Assembly (NCBI RefSeq): GCF_023721755.1
Contig: NZ_JAMDLH010000001.1
Location: forward strand, 992,001-1,056,000
DNA: 64,000 bases
Origin: Pleomorphomonas sp. NRK KF1
GTDB taxonomy: Bacteria; Pseudomonadota; Alphaproteobacteria; Rhizobiales; Pleomorphomonadaceae
Reading direction: 5' to 3'
Part shown: piece by piece, positions 1 to 9,254 of the stretch
Layout of the letters: every line of letters begins with the position of its first letter
Numbering within the stretch: position 1 is the stretch's first letter
Made by a program: the position numbers and the translations under genes
Notes under the pieces: model-generated
What the model was told of the DNA's origin: nothing
The model's database searches: none
Seen by the model: only the letters and a program-made list of their open reading frames with translations

Positions 1-902
1 ATCTCGTCGATGAACATGATGGCGCCGGGGTAGTTCTCGATCTCCTTCACCACCTGCTTGAGGCGCTCCTCGAAGTCGCCGCGATAGCGGGTTCCAGCCA
101 GAAGCGCGCCCATGTCGAGGGCGAAGATGGTCGAGTCCTTGAGAACGCCGGGCACGTCGCCATCGACGATGCGCCGGGCGAGGCCCTCGGCGATGGCCGT
201 CTTGCCGACGCCGGGATCGCCGACATAAAGCGGGTTGTTCTTGGAACGACGGCACAGCACCTGAATGGTGCGGGCGATCTCGTCGGCCCGGCCGATCAAC
301 GGATCGATCTTGCCCTTCAGCGCCTTGTCGTTGAGGTTGACGCAATAGGCATCGAGCGCGTCGGCCTTCTTCTTGTCGGCCGCCGGCCCGCCGGGCGGAG
401 GCGTCTCCTGCGACGGCGCTTCCTCGTCCACGCCGCGCGTCGCCCGAGTTTCGCTCATGCCGGCGCGCTTGGCGATGCCATGGCTGATGTAGTTGACGGC
501 GTCATAGCGGGTCATGTCCTGCTCTTGCAGGAAATAGGCGGCGTGGCTCTCGCGCTCGGCAAAGATTGCCACGAGCACGTTGGCGCCGGTCACCTCGTCG
601 CGGCCAGACGACTGGACATGGATCACCGCGCGCTGGATGACGCGCTGGAAGCCGGCCGTGGGTTTTGCCTCCTCGCCGAGTTCCGTCACGAGGTTGTCGA
701 GCTCGGTGTCGATATACTCGACGAGGTTGCGCTTCAGCACATCGAGATCGACCGAGCAGGCGCGCATGACCGCAGCCGCATCGGGATCTTCGACCAGCGA
801 CAGAAGCAGATGTTCGAGCGTCGCGTATTCCTGGCGACGTTCATTGGCGAACGCGAGGGCCTGGTGAAGGGCTTTTTCGAGACTGCGCGAGAAGGATGGC
901 AC
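1..902 (-). CDS. clpA: ATP-dependent Clp protease ATP-binding subunit ClpA (5' part, cut by window edge)
   Basis: Hsp100/AAA+ unfoldase that feeds substrates to ClpP in the cytoplasm. Only the first ~300 codons lie in the window; the rest runs off the left edge. A GTG start fits the typical ClpA N-terminus ([15 protein letters not shown]). The N-domain with its two Clp-N repeats covers roughly residues 1-145. After a Pro/Glu-rich linker the first AAA+ module begins, with Walker [10 protein letters not shown] and Walker B-type FIDE at the edge. It starts 9 bp after the stop of clpS, so the two are surely co-transcribed, matching ClpS as the N-end-rule adaptor of ClpA. Identification is firm; the C-terminal half was not seen. 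Confidence 0.95.
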   Translation of the reverse strand, partial: MPSFSRSLEKALHQALAFANERRQEYATLEHLLLSLVEDPDAAAVMRACSVDLDVLKRNLVEYIDTELDNLVTELGEEAKPTAGFQRVIQRAVIHVQSSGRDEVTGANVLVAIFAERESHAAYFLQEQDMTRYDAVNYISHGIAKRAGMSETRATRGVDEEAPSQETPPPGGPAADKKKADALDAYCVNLNDKALKGKIDPLIGRADEIARTIQVLCRRSKNNPLYVGDPGVGKTAIAEGLARRIVDGDVPGVLKDSTIFALDMGALLAGTRYRGDFEERLKQVVKEIENYPGAIMFIDE

Positions 903-911
903 GATGGACCC

Positions 912-1277
912 TCACTTTTTTTCCATGACGCACTGAAGCGGATGCTGATGGCGGCGCGCGAAGTCCATAACCTGCGTCACCTTGGTCTCGGCGACTTCAT
1001 AGGTGTAGACACCACACTCCCCCACCCCATGATGGTGGACGTGCAACATGATCTGGGTTGCCTCTTCACGCCCCTTGTTGAAGAAACGCTCCAGGATGTG
1101 CACCACGAATTCCATCGGCGTGTAGTCGTCGTTCAGGATCAGAACGCGATACATGCTCGGTCGTTTGGTCTTGGTCAGGACCTTGGAGGCTACTCCGGTT
1201 CCCGAATCCGACCCGTTCCCACTCTCCCCGTCATCGTCGTCGGCCGATAGGACCGAACGGCGCGTCTTGTCCTCCAT
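912..1277 (-). CDS. clpS: ATP-dependent Clp protease adaptor protein ClpS
   Basis: Adaptor that docks on the ClpA N-domain and delivers N-end-rule substrates. The product is ~121 residues with an acidic/Ser-rich disordered N-terminal arm and the conserved core [17 protein letters not shown], then the histidine-rich stretch [13 protein letters not shown] and the C-terminal [13 protein letters not shown]. The chosen ATG is preceded by a GAGGGGAGA ribosome site. The frame stays open upstream to 1445, but that extension is not ClpS-like and an upstream start is unlikely. First gene of a clpS-clpA operon. Very confident in family, fairly confident in start. Confidence 0.95.
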   Translation of the reverse strand: MEDKTRRSVLSADDDDGESGNGSDSGTGVASKVLTKTKRPSMYRVLILNDDYTPMEFVVHILERFFNKGREEATQIMLHVHHHGVGECGVYTYEVAETKVTQVMDFARRHQHPLQCVMEKK

Positions 1278-1817
1278 TCTCCCCTCGGTCCATCGGTTGG
1301 ACATGAGGCAAGTGTCGGGCAGATCGAAAGACAGATCCGCCGGTGCCATTCCCGTCACGCCAACCTGAACCGCCTCGACCACCTTTTCCCTCCGATTGCT
1401 TGCCCCGATCTTGCGGGCCTTGGGGTCATATTGAATCAGGGACAACGGGGGCGCAATTCCAATCTGGATTCAGGGTCGACACTCCACGCACTTGTGAGAG
1501 GCCTGTCTGTATCTGGTAAGGAGTTTCGCTTAGGTCAAGACGCGATGCAATATGGTGAATCGCTGGCAGCCCCCTGCTTTTCGCATGACGGTCTGCCCCC
1601 GCCCGACGGCTCCTCAAAAATGCGGAGTCCAATTTCGGGACGGTGCAAATCTGGAAAAGTCGATTCAAACTTTACGGTTCCGTAACCGCGTTGCCGCTAA
1701 TTTTGCGACCGTTGCCCGTTGGGCGCACGGGATTGGAGAGAACAGGTCGAGTGGGCTTCGTATCCGGCCGAAGAGCGAGGAGCGAACCCCAGAAGTTGGC
1801 GTTGTGAGGGCGGTCCA
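1278..1817. other. Intergenic region between divergent clpS and the D,D-carboxypeptidase
   Basis: About 540 bp with no convincing gene; the open frames present have no recognisable composition or ribosome site. It should hold the two divergent promoters. One candidate for clpS is listed separately. A short imperfect palindrome lies around 1675-1690. No structured RNA family was recognised. Confidence 0.5.
1510..1538 (-). promoter_or_regulatory. Candidate sigma-70-type promoter for clpS
   Basis: On the minus strand a -35-like TTGACC (1533-1538) and a -10-like CAGATA (1510-1515) are separated by exactly 17 bp, reading toward clpS about 230 bp downstream. The -35 is good, the -10 is mediocre. 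This is a pattern match only. Confidence 0.3.
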
Positions 1818-3401
1818 TTGTCGAGTTTGCGTAGTCTGGTCTCAAAGGTTCTGCACCAAATGGCGGCCCCGGCGGCGGCCGTGCTCATCGTGGCGGGCGT
1901 CTCGACCGCCGCGGTTGCTGCGAAAGGGGTGCCGAGCCAGGTTGTTCCCTCGAAATATGCGGCGATCGTCGTCGATACGGCCACCGGAAAGGTCCTCTAC
2001 CAGGCCAATCCGGACGCCAAGCGCTACCCCGCCTCGCTGACCAAGATGATGACGCTCTACGTCATGTTCGAAGAGCTCAATCGGGGTCGCTTCAAGATGT
2101 CGACCCCGCTGCGCGTCTCCGCACTCGCCCAACGTCAGGCGCCGACCAAGCTCGGCTTGCGCGCCGGCGAGACGATCACCGTGGAAGACGCCATCAAGGG
2201 GCTCATCACCCGCTCGGCAAATGATGCCGCCGCCGTCATCGCCGAAAACATCGCCGGCTCGGTGCCGGCCTTCGCCGATCGCATGACGCGCACGGCCCGC
2301 GCCATCGGCATGACCAACACCCGCTTCCGCAACGCCAACGGCCTGCCCGATCCGGGGCAGTACACATCCGCGCGCGACATGATGAAGCTCGGCGTGGCGC
2401 TGCAAGTTCGCTTTCCCCAGTATTATCCGCTGTTCTCGATCCGCTCCTACACGTTCCGCGGGCGGACGATCGGCAGCCACAACAACCTGATTGGTCGCGT
2501 CAACGGCGTCGACGGCATCAAGACAGGCTACGTCAACGCTTCGGGCTACAATCTGGTCACCTCGGTGAAGCGCGACGGACGCAAGCTCGTCGCGGTCGTC
2601 ATGGGTGGCAAGACCGCCGCCCAGCGCGATGCCCATATGGTGCAGCTGATCAACGCCTATCTGCCGAAGGCGTCGCGCTCCGGTGGCTATGATGACGAAC
2701 TCGTCGCCGATATCATGAGCGCGCCGAAGGTAGCCGCCGCCACGGCGTCGGCTCTGCCGCCCCATCCCAAGCCTCTGCCGCGACCGATGATGGCCGGTGT
2801 CGATGCCGTCGATCCGGATCCGGCTGTCGTCGCCTCGCTTGCGCCCATGGTGCCGGTGCCTCCGGTTGCTCCCGCCGCGCCCGAGCAGGTCGCCGAAGCA
2901 CCGGCGCCAGCTTTGCCCCCCTCGTCGGAGCCGGTCAGCCTTGCAACGGCGACGCTGCCGTCGAGCCTTGCCAACGCCCACTTGCCGTCCTCCGCCGCCG
3001 AAGCCTTCGCCGACATCGGCCCGGCTCCGCAGGGCGACCCGATGGCCGATCTTGTCGCCCGCGTCGACGCCCATTCGCGCCGTGCCGCCAGGACCGTCGA
3101 GGTGGCATCCGCCGCTCCAACCGTCGTGATGACCGATGCGTCGCCCGCTCGCCCCCGGAGCGGCTGGGTCATCCAGATCGGCGCCGTCGGGTCGGAGGCC
3201 GCTGCCATGGACCTTCTCGATAAGGCAAAGTCGGCAGCTCCGGTGCTTTCCGCCGCCAACCCCTTTGCCGAACCGGTGAAGAAGGGCGGTTCAACGATGG
3301 TGAGAGCCCGCTTCGGCGGCTTCGAAAACGAAAAGGCCGCCAACAGAGCCTGTGCGGCCCTCAAGAAGAACGACTTCGCCTGTTTCACAATCAGGCTCTG
3401 A
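1818..3401 (+). CDS. D-alanyl-D-alanine carboxypeptidase (PBP5/6 class) with C-terminal SPOR domain
   Basis: Trims the terminal D-Ala of peptidoglycan stem peptides in the periplasm. The serine-peptidase S11 motifs are all present: SLTK (Ser73, Lys76), SAN (133-135) and KTG (235-237), numbered from a TTG start. A Pro/Ala-rich linker follows (about 310-445) and then a SPOR peptidoglycan-binding domain (GWVIQIGAVG onward, about 450-527), which typically targets proteins to septal glycan. I chose TTG 1818 because it gives a normal signal peptide (basic n-region, hydrophobic core ending AVAA) and sits behind a purine-rich AGGGCGG. ATG 1719 would add an unlikely leader, and ATG 1860 would remove the positive charges. 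About 527 residues. Often named dacF or dacC in this group; the exact symbol is not certain. Confidence 0.92.
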   Translation: MSSLRSLVSKVLHQMAAPAAAVLIVAGVSTAAVAAKGVPSQVVPSKYAAIVVDTATGKVLYQANPDAKRYPASLTKMMTLYVMFEELNRGRFKMSTPLRVSALAQRQAPTKLGLRAGETITVEDAIKGLITRSANDAAAVIAENIAGSVPAFADRMTRTARAIGMTNTRFRNANGLPDPGQYTSARDMMKLGVALQVRFPQYYPLFSIRSYTFRGRTIGSHNNLIGRVNGVDGIKTGYVNASGYNLVTSVKRDGRKLVAVVMGGKTAAQRDAHMVQLINAYLPKASRSGGYDDELVADIMSAPKVAAATASALPPHPKPLPRPMMAGVDAVDPDPAVVASLAPMVPVPPVAPAAPEQVAEAPAPALPPSSEPVSLATATLPSSLANAHLPSSAAEAFADIGPAPQGDPMADLVARVDAHSRRAARTVEVASAAPTVVMTDASPARPRSGWVIQIGAVGSEAAAMDLLDKAKSAAPVLSAANPFAEPVKKGGSTMVRARFGGFENEKAANRACAALKKNDFACFTIRL

Positions 3402-3517
3402 CCGCCCTGTCGGCGGTCGGAGCGACCCGCGCCCAACCCGCAAGGTATCTCTTCGCCTTTCAGGCGGCGCGGCAAGCACAGTCAGTCAACGGCACCCACT
3501 GTTTTGCGTAACGGGAG

Positions 3518-4204
3518 CTAGACATGTTTGGACAAAAGCCGGTCCTTGGCCTGGTTGATACGTACCGCCAGGAAAGTGGAGCCGCCCTGGTCGGGGTGCA
3601 CCCGCTTCATCAGCCTGCGGTGGGCGGCCCGGATATCGGCCTCTCCGGCGCCTTGCTGAAGCCCAAGGATCTCGTACGCCTCCTGCTCGCTCATGGCGCC
3701 CGGATTCGTCGTTCGACGGCCCCCCGCTGCGGCCTCACCCTGCATGTTCTCACGCCATCCGGGCATTCGGCGGTCGAGGTAAATCTCTAGGGTCGCGCGG
3801 CTGCGGCGATCCCTTGCCGTCTCGGCATGCAGGGCGGACAGTTCGGTCGCCCCCATGCGGTTGAGGTCCCGTCCGCGATACGCTCCCGCGGTGACCCGAC
3901 CACCTATGGCCTCGCCATCGACCACCACCTCGACCATGGGCGACCGAAAGACCGGCTGTCCGCGTCGTCCCCTCCGCCGGGACCGAAGCAGCCCCGCCCG
4001 ATGGAGAGCGATCAAGGCGGCGACGCCGACCGCGGCGAAAGCCAACCGGCCGGTTACGGCGAGCGCCGCGACAACGCCAAGCCCTGCAAGCAGGCTGTAA
4101 TTGCCGACGATGGAGTCGATATCGCTCCGAAGTCGGGCGCCGCGCCAGCGAACCAACCAGGCGCCCAGGGCAAGAAGCAGTACCAGCGTGAAGGCCACAT
4201 TCAT
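3518..4204 (-). CDS. Membrane-anchored J-domain protein
   Basis: A 228-residue DnaJ-class cochaperone expected to stimulate DnaK at the inner membrane. Residues 1-20 and about 37-70 are hydrophobic membrane segments. A basic Arg-rich stretch follows, and the J domain occupies the last ~60 residues (EAYEILGL, then the diagnostic HPD in KRVHPDQGGS, then INQAKDRLL). The order 'membrane segment, then J domain at the extreme C-terminus' and the GGSTFLA...INQAKD signature resemble mitochondrial Tim14/Pam18 rather than DnaJ itself; there is no Gly/Phe or zinc-finger region. Transcribed divergently from the TPR gene. Client or partner unknown. Confidence 0.8.
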   Translation of the reverse strand: MNVAFTLVLLLALGAWLVRWRGARLRSDIDSIVGNYSLLAGLGVVAALAVTGRLAFAAVGVAALIALHRAGLLRSRRRGRRGQPVFRSPMVEVVVDGEAIGGRVTAGAYRGRDLNRMGATELSALHAETARDRRSRATLEIYLDRRMPGWRENMQGEAAAGGRRTTNPGAMSEQEAYEILGLQQGAGEADIRAAHRRLMKRVHPDQGGSTFLAVRINQAKDRLLSKHV

Positions 4205-4435
4205 GGGAAGGCGCGTCCGGGTTGCGGGGTGTTCGATGCTTCATTTCGAACTTTGCCGGCTGGAATGCAATGGCGATGGGCGCCGTAGGACTTTATTGGC
4301 GGAGAAGACCACGCCGCGCTTGAAGCGCCATGCCTTTGCCGCCATTTTGCCTTTGAGTGGAGTCGGCGGGCGAGGCATCTCGAACGCCGCTATTGTTTGC
4401 GCGCTGCCACAAACCGATGACGGGATGCTTCGCAC

Positions 4436-6223
4436 ATGATGCTTTGCCAGCCGACCCTCCGACGCCTCGCCATGAGATCCCTTCTCGGAGCGGCGCTGGT
4501 CACACTCGCCTTCGTCGGTCCGTTTCCGGCGATGGCGCGCGGCAGTGCGACGGCGCAACCGGACAATGGACTGCCGGTGGCCTCTTCGCTCGAGGGCAAC
4601 TATCTGGCCGGACGCTTTGCCGGCAGTATTGCCGACTACCGCGCGTCGGCCGACTACTTCGCCTCGGCCCTGCTCGACGCACCCGACGACAAGTTCCTGC
4701 TCGAACGTGCGTTGTCGCTTTACATCGCCGCCGGTGAGCTGACGGAAGTCCGTGCCTTCGCCGAACGGCTGCGCGATCTCGATGCCGACAGCCCGATTGC
4801 CGCGATGACCATCGGCATCGACGATTTTCAGTCCGCTCATTGGGACGAGGCGATCGCATCGTTCCAGCACGCGCGCTCCGGACCGCTCCTGACGCTGGCG
4901 GTGGAGATTCTCTCGGCCTGGGCCGAACAGGGAGCCGGCAGGACCGACGATGCGCTCGCCCGCCTCGGCAAGCTTGACGGCGAGAAATGGTACCTTTTCT
5001 TCCGCCACTATCACGCTGGCCTCATCGCCTCGGTCGCCGGCCGCGGCGAGGCGGCGGCCGAAGAGTTCAAGGCAGCCCTTGCCATCGATGACGGCCCGGT
5101 GTCGGTGATCGACGCGGCGACCCGCGCCTTCGCCCGTAACGGCGATTTCGAAACCGCCAAGGCCACCATCGACAAGGCTCTGGCCTCGGCGCCCGGACAT
5201 CCGCTGCTCAAGGATGTCGCGGCCATCGTCAACGCCAAGCGCCGCCCGGCCCCGCGGGCCCGCAACGTCAACGAAGGTGCGGCGGAAATCCTCTCCGGCC
5301 TCGGTTCGGCCGTGGTTCGCGAGGACGCCAACGACTTCGGCGTCATCTTCCTGCAGCTGGCGCTGGCGCTCGACCCCAGCGACGACATGAGCCGCATCAC
5401 GCTCGCCGAGAATTTCGAGCGCCTGAACCGCCCGGACGATGCGATCGCCATTCTCGACAAGGTTCCGGCCCACTCGCCGCTCCGGCGAAACGCCGACATC
5501 ATGATTGCCTTCGACTACAACGCGATGGACCAGGTGGACGAGGCGCGCGCCACGCTGAAGCGCGTCATTCGCAAGAATCCGAAGGACAAGGAAGCGCTGA
5601 ACGGCCTCGGCAACATCCTGAGGACGCGCAAGATGTTTGCCGAGGCGGCCGACATCTATACGCGGACCATCAAGGCCATCGGCGACAAGCCGCAGGCCGA
5701 GGACTGGCAGGTGTTCTACAATCGCGGCATCGCCTACGAGCGGACCGACCGCTGGCCGGAAGCCGAAGCCGACTTCAAGAAGGCCCTCGAACTCAGGCCC
5801 GACCAGCCTCTGGTGCTCAACTATCTCGGCTACTCCTGGATCGACAAGGGCATGAACCTTGAGGAGGGCATGCGGCTGATCGAGAAAGCCGTCAGTCTCG
5901 CGCCTTCGGACGGCTACATCGTCGACAGTCTCGGCTGGGCCCACTACAAGCTCGGCGAATACGACCAGGCCGTCGAAGAGCTGGAACGGGCGGTTTCGCT
6001 GATGCCCTCCGATCCGACCATCAACGACCATCTCGGCGACGCCTACTGGCAGGTCGGCCGCCGGCTCGAGGCGCGCTTCCAATGGAACCACGCCAAGGCC
6101 AGCAAGCCCGAACCGGAAGACCTGACCAAGATCGAGGCCAAGATCGAACACGGTCTCATCGAGGAGAATGTCGGCAAGGCCGCCGAGGTTGCGGAGCCAA
6201 AGCCCGGCCGGGCAACGCCCTGA
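4436..6223 (+). CDS. Secreted tetratricopeptide-repeat protein
   Basis: A 595-residue protein with an N-terminal signal sequence (hydrophobic run about residues 13-34 ending AMARG) followed almost entirely by TPR-like helical repeats. The clearest repeats are in the C-terminal half (WQVFYNRGIAYERTDRWPEA, then a repeat beginning PLVLNYLGYSW, then DGYIVDSLGWAHYKLGEYDQA). TPRs are scaffolds; no enzymatic motif is visible. It lies 21 bp upstream of ispE and is probably co-transcribed, an arrangement common in this order, but a functional tie to isoprenoid synthesis is not established. An internal Met at 4472 is an alternative start. Periplasmic or membrane-tethered location is inferred. Confidence 0.85.
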   Translation: MMLCQPTLRRLAMRSLLGAALVTLAFVGPFPAMARGSATAQPDNGLPVASSLEGNYLAGRFAGSIADYRASADYFASALLDAPDDKFLLERALSLYIAAGELTEVRAFAERLRDLDADSPIAAMTIGIDDFQSAHWDEAIASFQHARSGPLLTLAVEILSAWAEQGAGRTDDALARLGKLDGEKWYLFFRHYHAGLIASVAGRGEAAAEEFKAALAIDDGPVSVIDAATRAFARNGDFETAKATIDKALASAPGHPLLKDVAAIVNAKRRPAPRARNVNEGAAEILSGLGSAVVREDANDFGVIFLQLALALDPSDDMSRITLAENFERLNRPDDAIAILDKVPAHSPLRRNADIMIAFDYNAMDQVDEARATLKRVIRKNPKDKEALNGLGNILRTRKMFAEAADIYTRTIKAIGDKPQAEDWQVFYNRGIAYERTDRWPEAEADFKKALELRPDQPLVLNYLGYSWIDKGMNLEEGMRLIEKAVSLAPSDGYIVDSLGWAHYKLGEYDQAVEELERAVSLMPSDPTINDHLGDAYWQVGRRLEARFQWNHAKASKPEPEDLTKIEAKIEHGLIEENVGKAAEVAEPKPGRATP

Positions 6224-6244
6224 CAGACGCCGGGGATTGAGGCA

Positions 6245-7105
6245 ATGCCGATCGTCGAAGAGGCGCGCGCCAAGGTCAATCTGGCGCTGCACGTCACCGG
6301 ACGCCGGCCCGACGGCTACCACGACCTCGACATGCTCGTCGTCTTCGCCGACATCGGCGATAGCCTGACGCTGGCAGCAAGCGAGGCGGAACGCTTCCTC
6401 ATCGACGGCCCGATGGCCGCCGGCCTGTCCGCGGATGCCGACAATCTCGTGTTGCGCGCGTTGAACGGCTTCCGCGAAGTGACCGGACGGACGGAGCCTC
6501 TGGCCATCCAGCTGACCAAGCGCCTGCCCGTCGCGTCCGGCATTGGCGGCGGCTCGGCCGACGCGGCGGCCGCGCTGCGCGGCCTCTGCCGGCTGCACGG
6601 CCTCCCGGCCGATGATCCCGCCCTTGCCGCTCTGGTGCTGTCGTTGGGAGCGGATGTGCCGATGTGCATCGCCAGTACGCCCGCTCACGTCGGCGGCGTC
6701 GGCGACCGCATCACACCGACGACTGGACAGCTTTCGTTCGGCCTTCTGCTGGTCAACCCGCGCGTCGGCCTATCGACGCCCGCGGCGTTCCGGGCGCTGG
6801 AGCGCCGCGACAACCCGCCACTGCCGCCGCTGCCTGCTTTCGATACCGTGGAGCGACTTGCGGGCTTTCTGGCCGGTGAGACTCGCAACGACCTCGAGCC
6901 GCCGGCACGCACCATCGCACCGGTCATTGGCGACGTTCTCGCCGCCCTCGCCGATCTGCCGGGCATCCGGTTGGCCCGCATGTCGGGATCGGGGGCAACC
7001 TGCTTCGGCCTGTTCGACGACAAGACCTCGGCAGAGAGGGCTGCGCTGAAGCTTGCGCGCGAGCATCCGGACTGGTGGATTGAACCGGCAGCGGCCACTT
7101 TCTAG
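6245..7105 (+). CDS. ispE: 4-diphosphocytidyl-2-C-methyl-D-erythritol kinase
   Basis: Phosphorylates CDP-methylerythritol at the 2-hydroxyl using ATP, the fourth step of the MEP isoprenoid pathway, in the cytoplasm. At 286 residues it has family length. The GHMP-kinase hallmarks are visible: AKVNLALHV with DGYHDLD near the N-terminus, the glycine-rich ATP loop LPVASGIGGGSADAAAA (94-110), and C-terminal MSGSGATCFG. The two neighbouring MEP activities are encoded by the ispDF fusion at 48.2 kb. The stop is 17 bp from the end of a convergent gene. Confidence 0.97.
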   Translation: MPIVEEARAKVNLALHVTGRRPDGYHDLDMLVVFADIGDSLTLAASEAERFLIDGPMAAGLSADADNLVLRALNGFREVTGRTEPLAIQLTKRLPVASGIGGGSADAAAALRGLCRLHGLPADDPALAALVLSLGADVPMCIASTPAHVGGVGDRITPTTGQLSFGLLLVNPRVGLSTPAAFRALERRDNPPLPPLPAFDTVERLAGFLAGETRNDLEPPARTIAPVIGDVLAALADLPGIRLARMSGSGATCFGLFDDKTSAERAALKLAREHPDWWIEPAAATF

Positions 7106-7122
7106 AGCATTCTCGGAAAAGC

Positions 7123-7944
7123 CTAGAGATCGACGGCTACATCCTCGGCGGCGATCACGCGATGGATGCGCTCCTCATCTACCGCCTCTTCCCCGAAGGG
7201 TGCCACGGGCCAGTCCCAGGTATCGAAGGGAAACGGCGGAGTGACGCCGCACAGAAGATCGCGGTTCTCGACGATCACGCCATCTCGCCGCCGCCGCACA
7301 TAGGCGACATCGGTCACGATGACCGTCTTGCACGGCAGTTGCGCCAATCCGTCGAGATGGCCGGCGACCAGCTGCGTCACCGCATCATCGGGCATGATCC
7401 GCGCATTGCCGTCCTTCTCGCGCAAGCGAGCCGCCGCGCCCACGGCGATCTGCGACAAAACGTTGGCCGAGATCACGAGATCGACCTCATCGATCTTGCG
7501 GAGGAAACCCAGGGGGTCGAGGCGAACGCCGAGATCCTCCTGACCGGTCGCAAGCTTGATGCGCGACTGCTCGGCGAGCCGGTCGTAGCCGGATATGTCC
7601 CGGGTGAGGAAGGTGACGTTGGGATAGCGGCGAAGGAACACCTTCAGCCGAACGGTCGGCAGGTGAACGATATCCACCAGCACGACCTTGTTGAACATGC
7701 TCGACAACCGCGCGATCGGCACGTCTCTGAGCAATCCCGATCCCAGCACCACGGCCGTGCGACGAACGGCGACGCCATCGATGGCGCGGTCGATGGCCGC
7801 TCGTGTTCGTGCTTCGTGGTCGCCCCAGGCGGCATGCCGCCGACTGGCCCGCGCCCGGAGGCCGATGGCGTCCCGGACGGCGCTGGGGCGGCTCCTGGGT
7901 GAAATCAGGCGGGTGACGGCAAACAGGAGGGCCTCGGCGAGCAT
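7123..7944 (-). CDS. Conserved hypothetical protein with a Rossmann-like core
   Basis: A 273-residue protein I do not recognise as a named family. Residues ~63-72 (AVVLGSGLLRD) followed by VVLVDI about 20 residues later look like motif I and the acidic strand-2 end of a class I SAM-dependent methyltransferase, and NVTFLTRDIS is reminiscent of the next acidic motif. That is suggestive only. There is no signal peptide. The arginine-rich N-terminal region (residues 12-45) is unusual. It follows anmK on the same strand with about 100 bp between them and is convergent with ispE. Codon use matches the neighbours, so it looks like a resident gene. Confidence 0.7.
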   Translation of the reverse strand: MLAEALLFAVTRLISPRSRPSAVRDAIGLRARASRRHAAWGDHEARTRAAIDRAIDGVAVRRTAVVLGSGLLRDVPIARLSSMFNKVVLVDIVHLPTVRLKVFLRRYPNVTFLTRDISGYDRLAEQSRIKLATGQEDLGVRLDPLGFLRKIDEVDLVISANVLSQIAVGAAARLREKDGNARIMPDDAVTQLVAGHLDGLAQLPCKTVIVTDVAYVRRRRDGVIVENRDLLCGVTPPFPFDTWDWPVAPFGEEAVDEERIHRVIAAEDVAVDL

Positions 7945-8045
7945 GCGCGGTATCCGGCTGGTTCTTCACGCGGAGTCACATCCGCAAACCTTGCGACATT
8001 TAAGAGCGACACCCGCCTTCTCGGGGAACGCGCGCCGCTCGAAAC

Positions 8046-9152
8046 TCAGGCGATTTCGCCGCAAACCACAGGCACCGGCGTCCCCGTCGTAGCCGGAAAC
8101 GATGACGGAAGCCCCTTCAGGCGCCGCGCCGCGAGATAGGCGAACGCCTGCGCCTCGACGAAATCGGCGTCGAAGCCGACGTTACCGGCCGGCACCACCT
8201 CGACACCGGACCGCTCGGCGATCATTCGCACCATCACCGGATTGCGGGCGCCGCCACCCGACACGATGACCGTGCGGATCGGCGCACCGGCAAGGCGCAG
8301 ACCAGCCGCAACTCCTTCGGCGGTGAAGGCGGTGAGCGTCGCCACGCGATCGGCGAACGGCAAACGGGCGGCCGCGTCGGCGCGGAACGTGTTGCGGTCC
8401 AGCGACTTGGGCGCCGGCGTCTCGAAGTGCGGATGGTCCATCAGTTGGCCGAGCACGCTCTCGTCCACCCGCCCCTGCGCGGCTATGGCGCCATCGACAT
8501 CGAATCGGGCCCCGGTGGCGTTGAACACAAGATCGTCGATCAGCGCATTGCCGGGACCGGTATCGAAGGCGATGAGCTCGCCGTCCTCTCCGATCAGCGT
8601 GACGTTGGCGACGCCGCCGATATTGAGGAAGGCCACCGGCGGGGTGAGCCCCGCCTTGCGGGCCAGCGCCCGGTGGTAGACCGGCACGAGCGGCGCGCCC
8701 TGCCCGCCAGCCCGAATGTCGGCCGACCGGAAATCATGGACGACCGGCAGGTTGAAGCGTTCGGCCAGCACGCTGGCATCGCCGATCTGGGCGGTAAAGC
8801 CTCGGTCGGGCGCGTGATGCACCGTCTGACCATGAAACCCGATCACCTCGGGTCGGATGCCCTTCTTCTCGGCAGCGATCAGCAGCACCGCCACCACATG
8901 CGCATGCGCGTCGGTGACGACCGTTTCCGCCTCGGCAAGCCGGCCGAAGCGGTCTTCGCGGGCGGACATGCCGACCGCATCCTTCAACGCCGCCCGCAGA
9001 ACCGACCGTTCCTCATCCCCATAAGGTTGGAAAAGCGTCGGCCCGAACTCGGCGATCCCCTCTCCATCGGTGCGGATCAGCGCCGCGTCGACGCCGTCCA
9101 TCGACGTGCCGCTCATCAGTCCGAGTGCCCACATGGCCGAATCGCCAGACAT
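8046..9152 (-). CDS. anmK: Anhydro-N-acetylmuramic acid kinase
   Basis: Converts 1,6-anhydro-MurNAc released by lytic transglycosylases into MurNAc-6-phosphate, a cell-wall recycling step. About 368 residues. Signature sequences: GLMSGTSMDGVDAALI at the N-terminus (phosphate loop of this ASKHA-fold family), VIGFHGQTVHHAPD, VHDFRSADI, FLNIGGVAN and FDTGPGNALIDD, and a C-terminal VSGGGARNP. The ATG at 9152 is preceded by GAGG with ~6-bp spacing; open frame further upstream on this strand is antisense to tyrS and not coding. Divergent from tyrS, as commonly seen in Hyphomicrobiales. Confidence 0.96.
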   Translation of the reverse strand: MSGDSAMWALGLMSGTSMDGVDAALIRTDGEGIAEFGPTLFQPYGDEERSVLRAALKDAVGMSAREDRFGRLAEAETVVTDAHAHVVAVLLIAAEKKGIRPEVIGFHGQTVHHAPDRGFTAQIGDASVLAERFNLPVVHDFRSADIRAGGQGAPLVPVYHRALARKAGLTPPVAFLNIGGVANVTLIGEDGELIAFDTGPGNALIDDLVFNATGARFDVDGAIAAQGRVDESVLGQLMDHPHFETPAPKSLDRNTFRADAAARLPFADRVATLTAFTAEGVAAGLRLAGAPIRTVIVSGGGARNPVMVRMIAERSGVEVVPAGNVGFDADFVEAQAFAYLAARRLKGLPSSFPATTGTPVPVVCGEIA

Positions 9153-9254
9153 TTTTGACCTCATACCCCGTGAAATCCGGTTTCGATCCTGATAGGAAGC
9201 CCAGCGGACTGATACGTCAATTCGGGTCCGCGGACAAACCAAAGGTACAGAAAG

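Noticed and set aside
4241-6688. 815-codon open frame on the minus strand opposite the TPR gene and ispE
   Set aside because: It is an antisense shadow of two well-supported genes; composition is the mirror of GC-rich codon use and no family resemblance is seen.
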